Shown here: in pieces, positions 24,761 to 36,660 of the stretch
Layout of the letters: every line of letters starts with the position of its first letter
How positions within the stretch are numbered: position 1 is the stretch's first letter
Assembly (NCBI RefSeq): GCF_029784165.1
Contig: NC_073695.1
Span: forward strand, 161,377,622-161,441,621
DNA length: 64,000 bases
Source of the DNA: Wyeomyia smithii
Taxonomy: Eukaryota; Arthropoda; Insecta; Diptera; Culicidae
Direction: 5' to 3'
The notes under the pieces: generated by a model
What the model saw: the letters and a program-made list of their open reading frames with translations, nothing else
The model's database searches: none
Told to the model about the DNA's origin: nothing
Program-made: the position numbers and the translations under genes

Positions 24761-25437
24761 TTGAGATTGCGTTCGCTTGCGCTTCGTAACTTCCATGTGT
24801 CAGTGCCCATGATTTTGGAAAGTTAGTATTGAGGGCTAGTTTACAGCAAGAAAGATGGTCAGAAATGCATTGCAATAGGCCGCAGTAGTGCACGGTTCCA
24901 TCCAGGGGCCAGTGTTGTGGAATACGACGTCCACGCTCCCACTTCGTGTGGCCTAGGTTTTGGATGCAGTCTTCCATTTGCATGCTTCCATCTGACACAG
25001 ATCCTCTTGATTGTCTTAGGTAGTATCCTCATAGAATTGATAACCCTAATTATTCCGAGTCTGTAGATGTAGGCAAATCCACTGCCTGATATCTGCTTCG
25101 CATGCTCTCGTACGTGCCAGGAGCGACATGGTGACAGTTAGCGGGCCAGACACTCAGAGCCGTAGCTACTCCGTTTTGCGTAGAGAAAGTTGTTTAAAAC
25201 CGTTATGTGCTCGACAAAAAAGTACCTTTATACGTCCAATGGAGTACCCCTCACAAATTAAAATTCTTCTAACCTTTGCAGTTTTAGCACCAAAAGATTC
25301 AGAAGCTCAGTTATTTTAAAATGTGCGTTAGAGGTGTCCCGTAAGACTTTTTTTATTCCCGAAAATTTTAATGAACAACTAAAACGCAAGGTGCAATTAT
25401 TCTGAACAAACAAAATTGACTGATATCGTTAAAATTA
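24761..25437. other. unassigned intronic sequence
   Basis: Modest open frames occur on the minus strand (24714-24998), but no domain is recognised with confidence. An integrase-like reading on the minus strand near 24900-25030 was considered but is too weak to call. Confidence 0.4.
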
Positions 25438-27668
25438 AAAAATCGCAGGAGGGTTGTGTGCAAAGCCACGACCGCAAGGTTGAAGTAGAATACTTTATTT
25501 AACCCCTAACCGTATTGCGGCTTGTAACATCAAGCGATTTCGTTTGCTCGCTGCTGCGTGTTGCATCATGTTGCAACTTAGCAGCTGGGAGACGACGAAA
25601 TTTTGTTCATGCTGATTGATTGAATCGACTTCACATTAGCTCTGCATAGTCGAACTAACTGCTTTTGTGAGGGTGTTCTAATAGGGCAGTTTGTTATTCA
25701 AAATCGCTTATGCTGATCACAGCCTTTGCGCTGCCCTTACAGTGGGGGGTTACCTCAATAAAGTTAAAATTATACAACTGCAACAGAAATTGATTGCATC
25801 CCGCACAGAATGTCTGCTTGTGTTGATACCAGAAAATTATTAACCTTCAATTACTTGTTTATTTGTCTTCAAAAAGGCATTTTGCGGTTCAAAATCGGTT
25901 GCTGATCGCAGCCTTTGGGCTGCCCTAACAATGGGGAAATTAAGATACACGGACAACATGCACTGTGGAAGCTATTTCACATTCAGTGAATTAGACGGGC
26001 GCGACAGATTTAAATTGCTAGGATCCAACACAGAACGCTTGCTTGTGTTGTCAAAAATTCAATTCAATGCAATCTTCATGCTGCCCCAACACAGGGGGAA
26101 TAATGGCAGTCTGGCGACACACGCTGAGAAAAACCGCGCTGCTCCTGAGACGTGGTGACCAACCACAGAGCTAGTGCTGCTGCTAAGGAAGGACGACTGC
26201 TGTTGTCGCTGTCTAGAACTATTATGAGCGGCTTCGGCTGAAACTGAGGCTCTTATATAGGCCAAATAGCATGTTTTCAATTGCAAGGTATATGATTCTG
26301 TCGACCGTGCTTGGGAAGCAATCATATAACTACCAATCAGAGGTCGAATTTTTCGTTTTAACAAGGCTTGACTATTTTCAATAGTACAATAGTGTGAATA
26401 TTAGAATTACAATTATCGCATTTTGGGATGAATTTTAGAAGATTTTCCAATCTATTGCTGCAAGAACGAAGAAAATCCATCGAATACTAACCGATTTATT
26501 AGCATTTGAAATTGGACATATTTTTCACTTTCTTCGGTTTTAGATTTTCATTTCACATCCCTATGTAGCCGAACTTCCTGAAAGAAGTATTCTACTTCAA
26601 AAAGCATTTTGCGGTTCAAAATCGGTTGCTAATTACAACCTTTGAGCTGCCCTAACATTGGGGGAATTAAGATACACGGACAACATGCACTGTGGAAGCT
26701 ATTTCACATTCAGTAAATTAGACGGGTGCGACAGATTTAAGTTGCTAGGATCCAACACAGAATGCTTGCTTGCGTTGACAAAAATTATTAACTTTCAATG
26801 ACTTGTTTATTTGCCTTCAAAAAGGCATTTTGATTTCCAAAATTGGATTTCCTGATGGCAATCTCCATGCTGCCCCAACACGGGGTGAATAATGGCTGTC
26901 TGGCGACACACGCTGAGAAAAACCGCGCTGCTCCTGAGACGTGGTGACCAACCACAGGGCTAGTGCTGCTGCTAAGGAAGGACGACTGCTGTTGTCGCCG
27001 TCTGATGCTACGCTATGCATAGCCATGCCACAGTTGTGGCCGCTATACGCTGGCCTAACTGCTGAACAACTGCAACACTATCCGTAGCCATGCCACAGTT
27101 GTGGCCGCCATTGGTATCCACTGTAACTGCATCTGCTGGCCCTGCTGCTATCGATGGTGAGATCCGCTGGAACTGCTACGCCTATCCACAGCCATGCCAC
27201 AGTTGTGGCCGCTTTCCGCTATCGATGGTACCCACTGCTCGCTCCCGCTGCTGCTAAGGGAGGACTGCTGTCGTCGCTGTTCAGAACTGTTATGAGCGGC
27301 TCCGGCTGAAACAGGCTCTTATATAGGCCAAATAGCATGTTTTCAATTGCAAGGTATATGATTCTGTCGACCGTGCTTGGGAAGCTGGCATATAACGACC
27401 AATCAGGGGTCGAAATTTTCGTTTTGACAAGGCTTGACTATTTTCAATAGTACAATAGTGTGAATAATAAAATTACAATTATCGCATTTTGGGAAGAATC
27501 TTAGAAGATTTTCCAATCTATTGTTGCAAGAACGAAGGAAATCCATCGAATACTAACCGATTTATTAGCATTTGAAATTGGACATATTTTTCACTTTTTT
27601 CGGTTTTAGATTTTCATTTCACATCCCTATGTAGCCGAACTTCCTGAGAGAAGTATTCTACTTCAAAA
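25438..27668 (-). mobile_element. E-family element, copy E4 (2,231 bp)
   Basis: On the minus strand it runs from ttttgaagtagaatacttc (ending at 27668) to the cctcctgcgatttt end (25438). It contains two promoter cassettes (TATA near 27318 and 26255), five hairpin heads (near 26870, 26648, 26082, 25920 and 25740) and the GC-rich block with gccacaactgtggc words (27030-27220). It is collinear without indels, and nearly identical base for base, to E5 at 36661-38891 (offset 11,223). The flanks differ, so these are two insertions rather than one segmental duplication. Both targets are A/T runs and the exact duplication is ambiguous. Confidence 0.85.
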
Positions 27669-27994
27669 ATGGGGACTATTCAATAATGCTTGTTGTTTAT
27701 ATTTCAGAGTTTTCTTTTGGATATTTTTACCTAGTATTAATCACATACATGAGAAAATTGCGTGGTGGGGCAATGCAAACGCATGGGGGGCTAAGCCCCT
27801 CCTAGCCCCACCGGTAGCTACTAGCCTGCAGACCCCAGAGAATTTAACCCCGAGGATCAGGGTACTCCCAGCCACCAAGAGTTTTCGAGCTTATTGAGTT
27901 CCCTTAAGTTCACTCCTAAGACCTCCATCTTATGATACGTCAGTTCCAGCCTCCGGGAATGCACCTAGTCCTCGACAACGTTTTTCAGGATCTT
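27669..27994. other. unassigned intronic sequence
   Basis: Includes a ggggggctaagcccctcc inverted motif near 27786. No gene recognised. Confidence 0.4.
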
Positions 27995-28110
27995 GTGAAA
28001 TGTCACTAAAGTGGGCGATGGAATCCCAACTTGCACTATTGAATGCGTTTTTCACGTCTATCGTGATGATTACGCAATAGAGAATCACTTCTTCTTGTCC
28101 AGACTAACAG
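27995..28110 (-). pseudogene. R1-clade RT motif A fragment
   Basis: The minus strand reads YCVIITIDVKNAFNSASWDS near 28015-28080, which is the catalytic motif A block of R1-type RTs including its Asp. No flanking RT blocks remain in frame. It is a remnant separate from the + strand fragment at 24.4 kb. Confidence 0.7.
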
Positions 28111-28650
28111 CAGAAGGTGGCTCATGCTGTTCTGTTTATTCGTCACAGAGTTCGTAGCTGTTACTTTACAGGACAATTGCGGAGCTAGGTTGGCGATTTC
28201 TAGGCATAATAACGTTACTTGCCCGCGAGAGTAAAGCAACTATAGAGTATAGGGCCTAAACGACGCATTCTGTCCAACTCGCGCTTTTGCATGATTGTTT
28301 CGAATTACTTGAATAGCCACATAAAGTCACATCGATGATCGACTCCGCACTGTTCCTGTTGGTGCTCTTGGTTCCGTTTTTAATCAGGCCTATTTGTATT
28401 TGTTTTTGTATTTGCATATAATTCATCTAACCTAGGATAACATGAATGATGGTCACAATAGTTTAAAAAAATCTACACCTAACAAGTTGTTGCCTAAACT
28501 TATATGACGGCACACCAAAGTCGTGAAGGCCTTCCACCTTAAGGAATGTACGAATGCAGGAGGCTAGAGGTTCGTTGTATCCAAACGTAGTGCCATGAAA
28601 GCTAGGTTGTAGCAAACCTGTGGATCGTAGGCTGCGTTGCGAAGCACGAA
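28111..28650. other. unassigned; possible 3' UTR of CR1-like remnant
   Basis: Lies immediately downstream (minus-strand sense) of the RT at 28654-30063. No repeat tail was recognised. Confidence 0.35.
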
Positions 28651-28653
28651 AGT

Positions 28654-30063
28654 TTAACAGTGACAAAAGTTTCGGGGAGTCGATGCTTTTAAGCAGTAAG
28701 GGTCGTTGAAATCACGACCTATTTTGGAGATGAAGCCAAGCTGGCGTGTGGCTTTAGCAATCATGTTCGAGCGATGCAATTTAAAAGAGAGTTTCGAGTC
28801 CAATAGAACTTCAAGGTCGTTAATGTGATCCACTCTCACAAGTTTCTGATCGTTGATATGATAGTCGAAAACTATTGGATTTAGCTTGCGATGAAAAGTT
28901 ATAACGCGACATTTGGAGACACTCAGAAATAACCAATTTTTACGGCACCAGCCTACAAATAAGTCCAAGAGCTTTTGCAAACGACAACAATCATCAACTG
29001 TACGTACTTCGAGGTATAATTTCAGGTCGTCAGCATATATCAGTTTTACACCAGCACCTAACAGCAAGGTCACATCATTAAAGAACAGTGTAAATAGTAG
29101 GGGGCCCATATTGCTTCCCTGTGGGACACCTGAGTTATTCGTAAATGAAGATGAACAGCAAGTTTAAACTTTTACGCGCAGTACTCTACCGCGTAGATAG
29201 GAGCTCAACCATGCAGTAAATTTCTGGGAAGCACCGAGTCGCGAAATTTTCTTAAGCAGTATACAATGATCAATTTTGTCAAACGCATCTTTCAGGTCCG
29301 TGCATCAACTTGAGCTTTTCGTTCTATGTTTGAGATGCATGTCAATGTGAATTCAAAAATATTGGTGTTAACGGACCAGCCGGGCATATATCCATGCTGG
29401 TCTGTAGCAATGTAGTTTTTAACACGAGATAAAACAAACGTACTCACGATTATTTCAAACAGTTTAGAAGCGGCCGAAAGGCTAGTTATTCCTCGATAGT
29501 TTCTCACGTTCCGACGATCTCCTTTTTGTAAATACCGGAAACATGAAGGATTGCTTCCAAACTTCGCGAAATTGACCTTGTTCGAAATATTTCTTAAAAA
29601 TAATAGACAAAGGTTCAGCCAAAACAGGTGCGCAACGACCAAATATTACCGGCGGGATACCATCAGGTCCAGCAGAGAACGAACGTTTCAGTTTCTTTGC
29701 AGCAGCCAAAACCATATCGGCAGTGATGTCAAACGTACTCAAATCCACTAAGTTAGCCGGAACAGATACTGCAGCTTCAACAGCCTCAAGTGCAGATGCA
29801 GTATCACCAGCAAAACCAGAAGCAAAATAATTCGCAAACAATTCATAAAAGTCTGAGTTTGATTTTGACTCAGTTCCGTCATAGTAAACATTTTTGGGGA
29901 TTGAAGTACGTTTTCTCTTCGAGTTGACGAAATTCCAAAAGTTTTTTGGTTTCCGGCGAAGATCAATTTGCACTCGCATAATGTAGCGTTTGTATTGTCT
30001 GTGCAGAAAAAAATAGATAGCGACGAATCGCTCGTCTGACAAGGAATTTCCAGCGAATTTCAT
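28654..30063 (-). pseudogene. CR1-like reverse transcriptase, frameshifted
   Basis: Minus-strand fragments in order: a linker (RRKPKNFWNFVNSKRK), RT block 1 (KKLKRSFSAGPDGIPPVIFG), block 2 (NVRNYRGITSLSAASKLFE), GYMPGWSVNTNIFEF, then LPCGS-like sequence and MGPLLFTLFFNDV. The catalytic box LIYADDLKLYL is intact, followed by FLSVSKCRVITF. No RNase H follows, consistent with the CR1/T1/Q group. Frame changes near 29500 and 29290-29110 disable it. The 5' part (ORF1, EN) is absent; the sequence ends abruptly near 30064. Confidence 0.85.
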
Positions 30064-30387
30064 AGTATCCCAATATGATATAGTCTTTGATTCGGTATAA
30101 AATTTTTCAACATATGCGACACCAATTTTCCTTATAGTTTTGATTGTTTTCTAGTCTAGTAATCACAAATATTAAAACTGCATCGTACTGTGCGTACAAT
30201 TTATCATGAATACCAAAAATAATAATATTTATAATATTTATGGGAAGCACCACTCTCATAACCAAGACAACGTTACAAGCGGGACGCTTTATGGTTGTTA
30301 TTTACATTTTTATCGATTTATTTTGATTTTCGTTTTTAGATTTTTCAGCCTATATAGTATATCTTTGTTGTCTTCTGTGATTTGACC
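30064..30387. other. presumed upstream region of the gene at 35118
   Basis: Removing the nested insertion (30388-35084 plus one target copy) would place this sequence about 26 bp upstream of the ATG at 35118. A gcctatatagtatatc TATA-like word lies near 30350. No other feature recognised. Confidence 0.45.
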
Positions 30388-30709
30388 CTAGGACAGGACG
30401 TGACTAGTGATGGGAAACTTATCGATACTTATCGATAATATCGATAAATGCTGGTCATCGATATTATCGTTAATTTTTTGACGTTAACGATAATTATCGA
30501 TATTATAAGGGTGAGCACAAGTCAGTGCGGCTGGTTACTGGAGGAGACCCAAAAGAAGGAGACCTCACCTACCCTACCCCAGGAGTTGCTTTTGCCGTTA
30601 GGTATTTGTTGGGTGCTGCTATTCGACAAGATTTAGCATTTTTGGGGGTGGTGTAACGGTTCGCCCCGGGTGTCACTGAGTTTCTGAGAAATATAGGTAA
30701 CTAAAAAGG

Positions 30710-31014
30710 CACAGACTAACAGACATAACACTTCGAACAAATTTTCAATAAAATCATCGTTTGGATGATTGCAGTACTTTACGTTAGTAACACTAGCACC
30801 ATCTGCTGTTTTATTCGCGCTGCGTCATGTATTTTGACATCAGCGCCAGCGTTACTGAATGTGTCAAATGGGGAACTACAAAATATGTATGAGATTGCAT
30901 GACAGCGCCCCGGACGACGTTTTCGCGCGATGACTGTTATTCGATTGAAAATTTGAAATGAACGTTTTTTGCGGCGATGGAGCTAGGTTCCAGTGTTACG
31001 TCTGTTAGTCTGTG
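30710..31014. mobile_element. MITE-A, complete 305-bp copy
   Basis: Inverted termini of about 23 bp starting cacagactaacagac (30710) and ending gtctgttagtctgtg (31014). Flanked by the direct repeat aaaaagg (30703-30709 and 31015-31021). It gives the empty-site reference for MITE-B inside the copy at 12472-13033. Confidence 0.85.
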
Positions 31015-31329
31015 AAAAAGGTATTGATAGTTTTTAGTTTCCTAAGAACAGATGAATTCGACAACTTAGTACTGGAGAACTTTGAAAAAATATCCAAACT
31101 TTTTGCACTCTCATAAAAAGCAATGATACGAAATTGTAATAAAATGCATTTTCTTTGGCTCGCCAACTCTTATAATATGATGGACATGCATAGCGGCAGT
31201 CTATTGGTAATTGTTTAGTTTAACTTGGAACTGTTTAAGTTCAAAGTATCTGTTACCCAACAAACAATTTTTAGTTCCACTAAAAATCCAAATCAACGAA
31301 ATTGTTGCGCCAAAAAAGTATACTGATTT

Positions 31330-32425
31330 ATACAGGAGGTAGACAAAATAATTGAGATAAATAGAATTCTCTCGGGTTTTAAATGGCCAGAACTTTACGA
31401 AAAATGAATCAATTTTGATAACTGGTTTCATTTCACTGGAAAACAGTATTATATTAGTATTACTTGGGAACTTGGTGTGACCAACCTACACCGAAAATGT
31501 TTCGGATTTCAAGAGTGTGTGTCAAAGTGTACATTTTTGCAACGCATAGAACGTTTTAGGCAACTAAATTGTCTATCTAAAATACTTCATTCAAAAAAAT
31601 CTGAGATCACCGATATTTTCTAAAATCCTTTTTTGTTCTTAAAAATATATTTTTTCCAGAGTAGGATCTTAAACTAATTTTTTTATATTTTTGAAGGAAA
31701 GTTCAGATAATTTTTACTAAGATATATTGATTCTTAAGAAAAAGGTTCAAATACAGTTAGGTTTTCTTACGCGGGGGATACATGCCTCGTGAAAAAACCA
31801 TGTTAATCCAAAAATCCGCTTGATAAACCGCTTTAATTCAAAAATTCGCGTAAAAACCACGTTAATTTGGAAATCTGCATAAATAACCTTTTAGAGAAAA
31901 TCCGTGTGAAAATAATCTGATCTATTTAAATGTTAATCCAGATAAATTGCTCTATGACCTACACACCCACAATGTTCGATTGAATTCTGCTAGAGTGCTG
32001 CAAGCTCAAAGAAAATTAGTACCCTACAGGGAAAAAACCGCCAAAATCAACACCCATACTTAATAAATTCATACCTCGATGATTCCTTGGCGAATTTCCA
32101 ATCTTTGGCTACCAATGAACCCGAAATAAATTCTTATTTATTGACAACATATAAACCTAAGTGAAACAGAATACCATTAAAAGTTCTACGCGTTGCAAAA
32201 ATGTACACTTTGGCACACACTCCGGAAATCCGAAACATTTCCAGTGAACCTTGGTCACGTCCAGTTCTCAAGTAACACTAGGAAACTAGGACAGTTTTCC
32301 AGTAAAATGAAACCTGTTTTGTCAGAATTGATTCATTTTTCGTGAAGTTTTGGCCATTTAAAAATTGACAGAATTTTGCCTGCTTTAATTATTTCCCTTA
32401 TTATACAACCTTCAAAATAAACTTC
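31330..32425. mobile_element. fold-back element with about 240-bp arms
   Basis: The left arm (31330-31570) and right arm (32180-32425) are inverted copies: aaaatgaatcaattttga against tcagaattgattcattt, and caaagtgtacatttttgcaa against its complement near 32195. The centre (31765-31900) has repeated words such as aattcaaaaattcgcgtaaa, also seen at 39395-39500. Exact ends not resolved. Confidence 0.65.
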
Positions 32426-32550
32426 GGCTTGAAACTACTCCGTAGAAAGCACTCTCGGCGTAAAACCCGAGCACTTTCCAAAACAAACTGTTTAACTCGT
32501 CCGGTTGTTTGAATTTTTATTTGCAGTATCGTAAGATTTGTCATTCAAGG

Positions 32551-32668
32551 CCTTAACACAATGGATACGTTGCGGCTGCGTTTGCGGCAATTTGACAGTT
32601 AGCCCATACATTTATTGTCACATTGACGTCAACGCAACGCAACGTATCCATTCTGTTTGGGCCATCAC
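32551..32668. mobile_element. about 118-bp palindromic MITE
   Basis: Ends ggccttaacacaatggatac and the complement of gtatccattctgtttgggcc, with gcg-rich inner arms (ttgcggctgcg, aacgcaacgcaacg). Target duplication not determined. Confidence 0.6.
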
Positions 32669-32870
32669 TGTCTCTGTTTTTAACAAATTTATATAGCAAA
32701 ATTGCATTTGTCGAATAACGTTTGCGGTAAAAAAAAATGGACAAAAATTGCCGATTTTTCATGGGTTTACCTTCAATCGCACTGACGAAACTACTCATGC
32801 ATCATCAATCATAGTAACCCATGAGTTAGCAAAAAAAATTGACAGCCCTATCAGTCAAACTCTAACTGTG

Positions 32871-34270
32871 ATGGCGAAAAAAGTGAAGCTACTCCGTTCA
32901 GAAGTGTGCGCGTTCAAAGAACGGTACCCCGCCGCGTCAAGAACGGACATCGTGCGGCACTTTGTGGACCCCGGGTATGTCGGTTTTGGCATCTACAACA
33001 TCTTGACACTATTGGACAACGATCAGAGCATCGAAAGAAAGCCCGATTCCGGACGGCCAACGACCCTGAGCGACAAGAAGCTTCCAAGGATGCTGAAGAG
33101 GAAGACCGAGGGAAAAGTGGCTAAATCGCTGCGTGCACTTGGCAGAGAGATTGGTGCGTGCTCTAAAACAGTGAAAAAGCATCTGGAGAACATGAACATA
33201 CATGCAGAAAGTAGCAGTCCCGTCCACTGGTCTTGGAGCTGCAAGCAATGACGCAGCGACAGCGGTTGAAGATGGTCAAGTCAATTTTCCCGGCGAATCG
33301 CGACGCGGCAGTGGTATTGGACGACTAGACCCATCTCACCCTGGATGGCAACGACTAGCAGTGCTCTCCGTATTTTGCCTCCCCCACGAAGGAAGTGAGC
33401 ATCGAGGTAAGGTTTATTTCACAGACCAAGTTCCCCAAGAAGGTGCGGCTGTTGCTGTCAATCAGCGAGAAAGGGATGTCAAAATTGATCTTCTTTCGCT
33501 CCGGGCTGGCCGTGAACGGGGAAATTCATAGTATGAACAGGGTTGCCACATTTAAATCTGTGTTTTCCCTTGAAAAAATCTGAACATCTGTATCTGGAAC
33601 AAACATATCTGTAAAAAAAATCTGTGTTGTTTAAACACAAAGAACTTTGTATTTTTTGAGTTTTTATGGTACATAAACGAAATTTTTAGTTTAATACGTG
33701 TGAGGAGTTGAAAATATGTTCAATTTGCTCAATATTTAATGAAATAAAATTTGGATTGTTTTTAAAAGTTAATGTCAATTTCGAAAAATCTGTAAATCTG
33801 TACTTTTCGACGAAAATCTGTATATCTGTATATACAGATTCTGTACCGTTACTTCGGCCAAAAATCTGTAAAATACAGATTAATCTGTACATGTGGCATC
33901 CCTGAGTACGAAGTGCCTGACAGCAGTTGCGTCGTTCATCAAGAAATACCATAAGCGCGAAGACACGGTGTTCTGGCCAGATTTGACGTCGGCCAACTAT
34001 TCAAAGCGATCGTTGGAGAAGATGGAGCGGCTGAATATTGATGTGGTACCGAAGTCGGCGAATCCGCTCAATGTCCCCCAGCTGCTTCTCATCGAGAATT
34101 TCTGGGCAAATTTGAAGCGCAAGATCTTTTCCAACAATTTTGTCTCGAAAACGGAGGAGGAATTAAAAAAAAACGAAGAAAGAGCTTAAAAACATGGCTA
34201 CACGCATGTTTTCGTCCGCCATGGCGAATGTTCCGGTTAACTGTCGGAAGGCTGCACGCAATGACGTAAT
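32871..34270 (+). pseudogene. mariner (ITmD37E-like) transposase, broken
   Basis: The N-terminal part (MAKKVKLLRSEVCAFKERYP from 32871) has helix-turn-helix DNA-binding sequence and the GRPTTLSDKKLPRML linker. The middle part, after frameshifts, gives VVLDD (first catalytic Asp, near 33320) and SIEVRFISQTKFPKKVRLLL. The C-terminal part gives FWPDLTSANYSKRSLEKM and LLIENFWANLKRK. Between the second catalytic Asp (WPD) and the Glu (IEN) I count 37 residues, the DD37E signature known from mosquitoes. Frameshifts and the MITE at 33538-33904 inactivate it. Removing the MITE rejoins LAVNGEIHS to TKCLTAVASF. Confidence 0.85.
33538..33904. mobile_element. 367-bp hAT-like MITE
   Basis: Ends cagggttgccacatttaaat and complement atgtggcatccctg. 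Flanked by agtatgaa (33530-33537) and agtacgaa (33905-33912), an 8-bp duplication with one later change. The interior is full of aaatctgta words. It sits inside the mariner transposase coding sequence. Confidence 0.85.
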
Positions 34271-35117
34271 ATTTTTTGTGAGGAAGCTAACATGACAACC
34301 TTCCATGGGAAATTTATCCAACTCAATTATCTGTCATAGTTTTTTTTTCATCGCCATCTGAAATAGTTTTTTTTCATCATCTGAAAAAAATTTTTTCACC
34401 GCAAACGTTAGCTGTCAAATTATCGATACTTATCGATAATATCGATAAAAGTCTCGGAATTATCGATTGTTATCGATGTCCGTTCTGGGCGATATTTCCC
34501 ATCACTAGACGTGACAAGAGAAACCAAAAATCACCCAAAGTTCTGTCAAAGCGAAAGCCCTCTCTGATTGGTCGATTTCAGTTAGCGCACTCTTAAATTT
34601 TATTATTAGTCGGTACGGTTGGCCGTGCTGCGAAAACTATCGGTATTTTTTGTTCACACTGTTTTTGCTTACCAAGTGAATGAACAGCTTTTGGTTCAAC
34701 AATTTTTTGAATCTTTTTCATACACTATACTGCGTAATGTCAATAAAAATCAACATTCGAAATGTTATTCATGTTTTTGAAACTACGTATGATAAACAAT
34801 AGCAGATTCATTTCATGAAAAGCAAGAGGAACCCAAAATGAGTTGAAATTATGGCTGGTTCAAATAAATTTAACATATATCTTTAATCACTTGAACTAGC
34901 ATTATCAAAGAATTAATTAAAATTGAAATCCAGAACTTGGAAAATCCTTGACATTTATATTTTGCTAATTAAACATTTTTGGAAACACTGGCAAGCGTCG
35001 TGCCGAAAAATCACAATGTTTCATGAGGGCAATTTTGAACGAAAAGAACAATAACTAGAAGCCACTTGTCACGTCCTGTCCTAGATTTGACCAATAACAA
35101 AACAGTTTATAGTGAAA

Positions 35118-36200
35118 ATGGAACCCGACGGAAGCACGTAAGTAATAATCTTATTCCTTATGAAAGTATCATATAAACAACAAGTATCATAAAAATCTGT
35201 GTGGCGGAAAACAGGTACGAAGATGAAGAGCATTTGGATGCTTGGGAGGAGGAGGAGGAAGACAAGAAGAATTTGTATTCATCTTCAAAACCGTGCTTTC
35301 CTATACGGATTCCAGACTTGAATGAATTTCCAAGCATTTCAGCCGCAAATGAGTTTGAAGATGTGGACGCTGACGACTCAGAAATACAAGACGGGGAGAA
35401 CGACGAAAATTACTTGTACTTCTTCAAGGCACTGGTTTTCCGCCGGCTTTATCGTGGTCAGATGCGCCCAAGAGAAGTGGCCATAAAAAGTGTTTTTGGG
35501 AATTTGGTGCAGGACGTTTTTGCATGCTTTTGGAAGTTTGCAGCAAAGTACGTCTTAAGACAAATCGATTTTGATAATCGAACCAAAGTGGGCAGAAAAA
35601 CAACATCCGGACCAAGATGATATCGAAAAGTTTGTGACCTTCCAAGATCAGGTAACAAGAAAGTCGTACACTATCTTTTCAGTTACATCCCGAATGCTTA
35701 CGTCGTGGAGAGGCAAGGAAATGAAACTCTTTGTTTATGCATACTCCGTGAACGTTGAAACCAACTCTCAACATCAAATGGTACTCAAGCAGCTAATTGC
35801 TCCAAACAACCCCGATCGTGCTGGTGCTCATTCTACACGTGATGAATTGGTGCTTGCAACTGAGCTGAAAGAAAGTCATCCGGCACTAGAAGGTCATTAC
35901 AGTTCTCGGCTGTTGTGGGCCAACACAATACACTCATCGGCAGCCCACAAGCAAGAGGAGATGAAAAAGGCTTCATCGCTTCCATTGGAACTTGCTAATT
36001 ACTTTCGGTGGACTGGTGTTTCGGAAGCGGCTAGACTACAATCAATTCACCGTGGTGCTTCAGTGGCACATGCAGTGAATGAAGCATGGATGAAAGACGT
36101 CGAGGAAGTTTACCAAGGAGTCTGTTCAGCTGTTTCTATTCTATCAAACGTTCAACGGAAACTTGAAGGTATGGTGAACAAGGAAAAAGTAGCTGAATAG
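35118..36200 (+). pseudogene. unrecognised spliced gene, frameshifted
   Basis: Exon 1 is an ATG plus 17 bp (35118-35137), then donor gtaagt. A 77-bp intron ends acag at 35214, and exon 2 continues in frame, giving MEPDGSTYEDEEHLDAW and a strongly acidic stretch (EEEEE, DADDSEIQDGENDEN). A conserved-looking FFKALVFRRLYRGQMRPREV segment then leads to a stop at 35620. A second open frame (from about 35559, shifted) continues to 36200 with QDDIEKFVTFQDQV, RDELVLATELKESHPALEGH and VNEAWMKDVEEVY. I see no splice pair that joins the two frames, so a frameshift is likely. I do not recognise the family. It faces a transposase pseudogene and could be its accessory gene or a host gene. Confidence 0.5.
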
Positions 36201-36539
36201 ATTATTACGGCCGTCCAGTCTGCTGTCCGACCAGAGGAGTCGGACCTTAGCAGAGTTTTGGCAAATAAGGTAACCGACTGCCCGGATATTGACCATGCAT
36301 AAAGTGAAAAAAATCACTTTGGATTTCTTTTATAAGCTAAAATAAATTTCTTGGTTTTATAAATGTTAAAGCTGAGAATTGATTTATTTTCTTATTTTAT
36401 TTTCATAAAACGAATAGTCAAAGCATTTACTCATGACCTTCAAACATTTAAACCTAGATCCTTCGGATCTTGCTGAAGTCCTTTTTCTGGAAAAAAATTT
36501 CCCCCGGCAAAGTAGCCGCAATGGGAAAACAAATTCTGA
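36201..36539. other. convergent 3' ends
   Basis: Candidate poly(A) words (aataaat near 36341; attttatttt on the other strand near 36395) lie between the + gene ending at 36200 and the minus-strand transposase ending near 36540. No other feature. Confidence 0.4.
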
Positions 36540-36660
36540 CAAGAATATGCCTTGAAAAAACTTATTGCGTCACAAACGTCTTTGATAATGGGAGTGTTTT
36601 CTTGGTGTGTTTTTTTGCAGTCGTTTCTTGACGAGGCCGAAGATTACTTCTATTGGGTTG

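Larger units (their letters stand above)
32718..34408 (+). mobile_element. DD37E mariner-type element
   Basis: Inverted ends acgtttgcggtaaaaaaa (32718) and complement ttttttcaccgcaaacgt (34408), each flanked by TA (32716-32717 and 34409-34410), the Tc1/mariner target duplication. It contains a broken transposase and a hAT-like MITE at 33538-33904. Confidence 0.85.
30405..34507. mobile_element. 4.1-kb hAT-like non-autonomous element
   Basis: Termini tagtgatgggaaac (30405) and complement tttcccatcacta (34507). The 8-bp duplication gacgtgac lies at 30397-30404 and 34508-34515. Just inside both ends are clusters of tatcgataatatcgata words (30420-30505 and 34422-34480), probably subterminal transposase-binding repeats. 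Its interior is mostly later insertions: MITE-A, a fold-back element and a mariner. No hAT transposase is recognisable. Confidence 0.85.
30388..35084. mobile_element. outermost MITE of a four-deep nest
   Basis: Ends ctaggacaggacgtgacaag (30388) and its complement finishing cctgtcctag (35084). An 8-bp duplication, atttgacc, flanks it exactly (30380-30387 and 35085-35092), as for hAT elements. Without the 4.1-kb insertion at 30405-34507 it would be about 590 bp. It landed about 25 bp upstream of the ATG of the gene at 35118. Confidence 0.85.

Noticed and set aside
24714..24998. Retroviral-type integrase fragment on the minus strand
   Set aside because: A Arg/Lys/Cys-rich reading near 24900-25030 was vaguely integrase-like but has no HHCC or DDE motif.
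33009..33248. Antisense open frames over the mariner transposase
   Set aside because: Shadows of the + strand transposase, which has recognisable catalytic motifs and TIRs.
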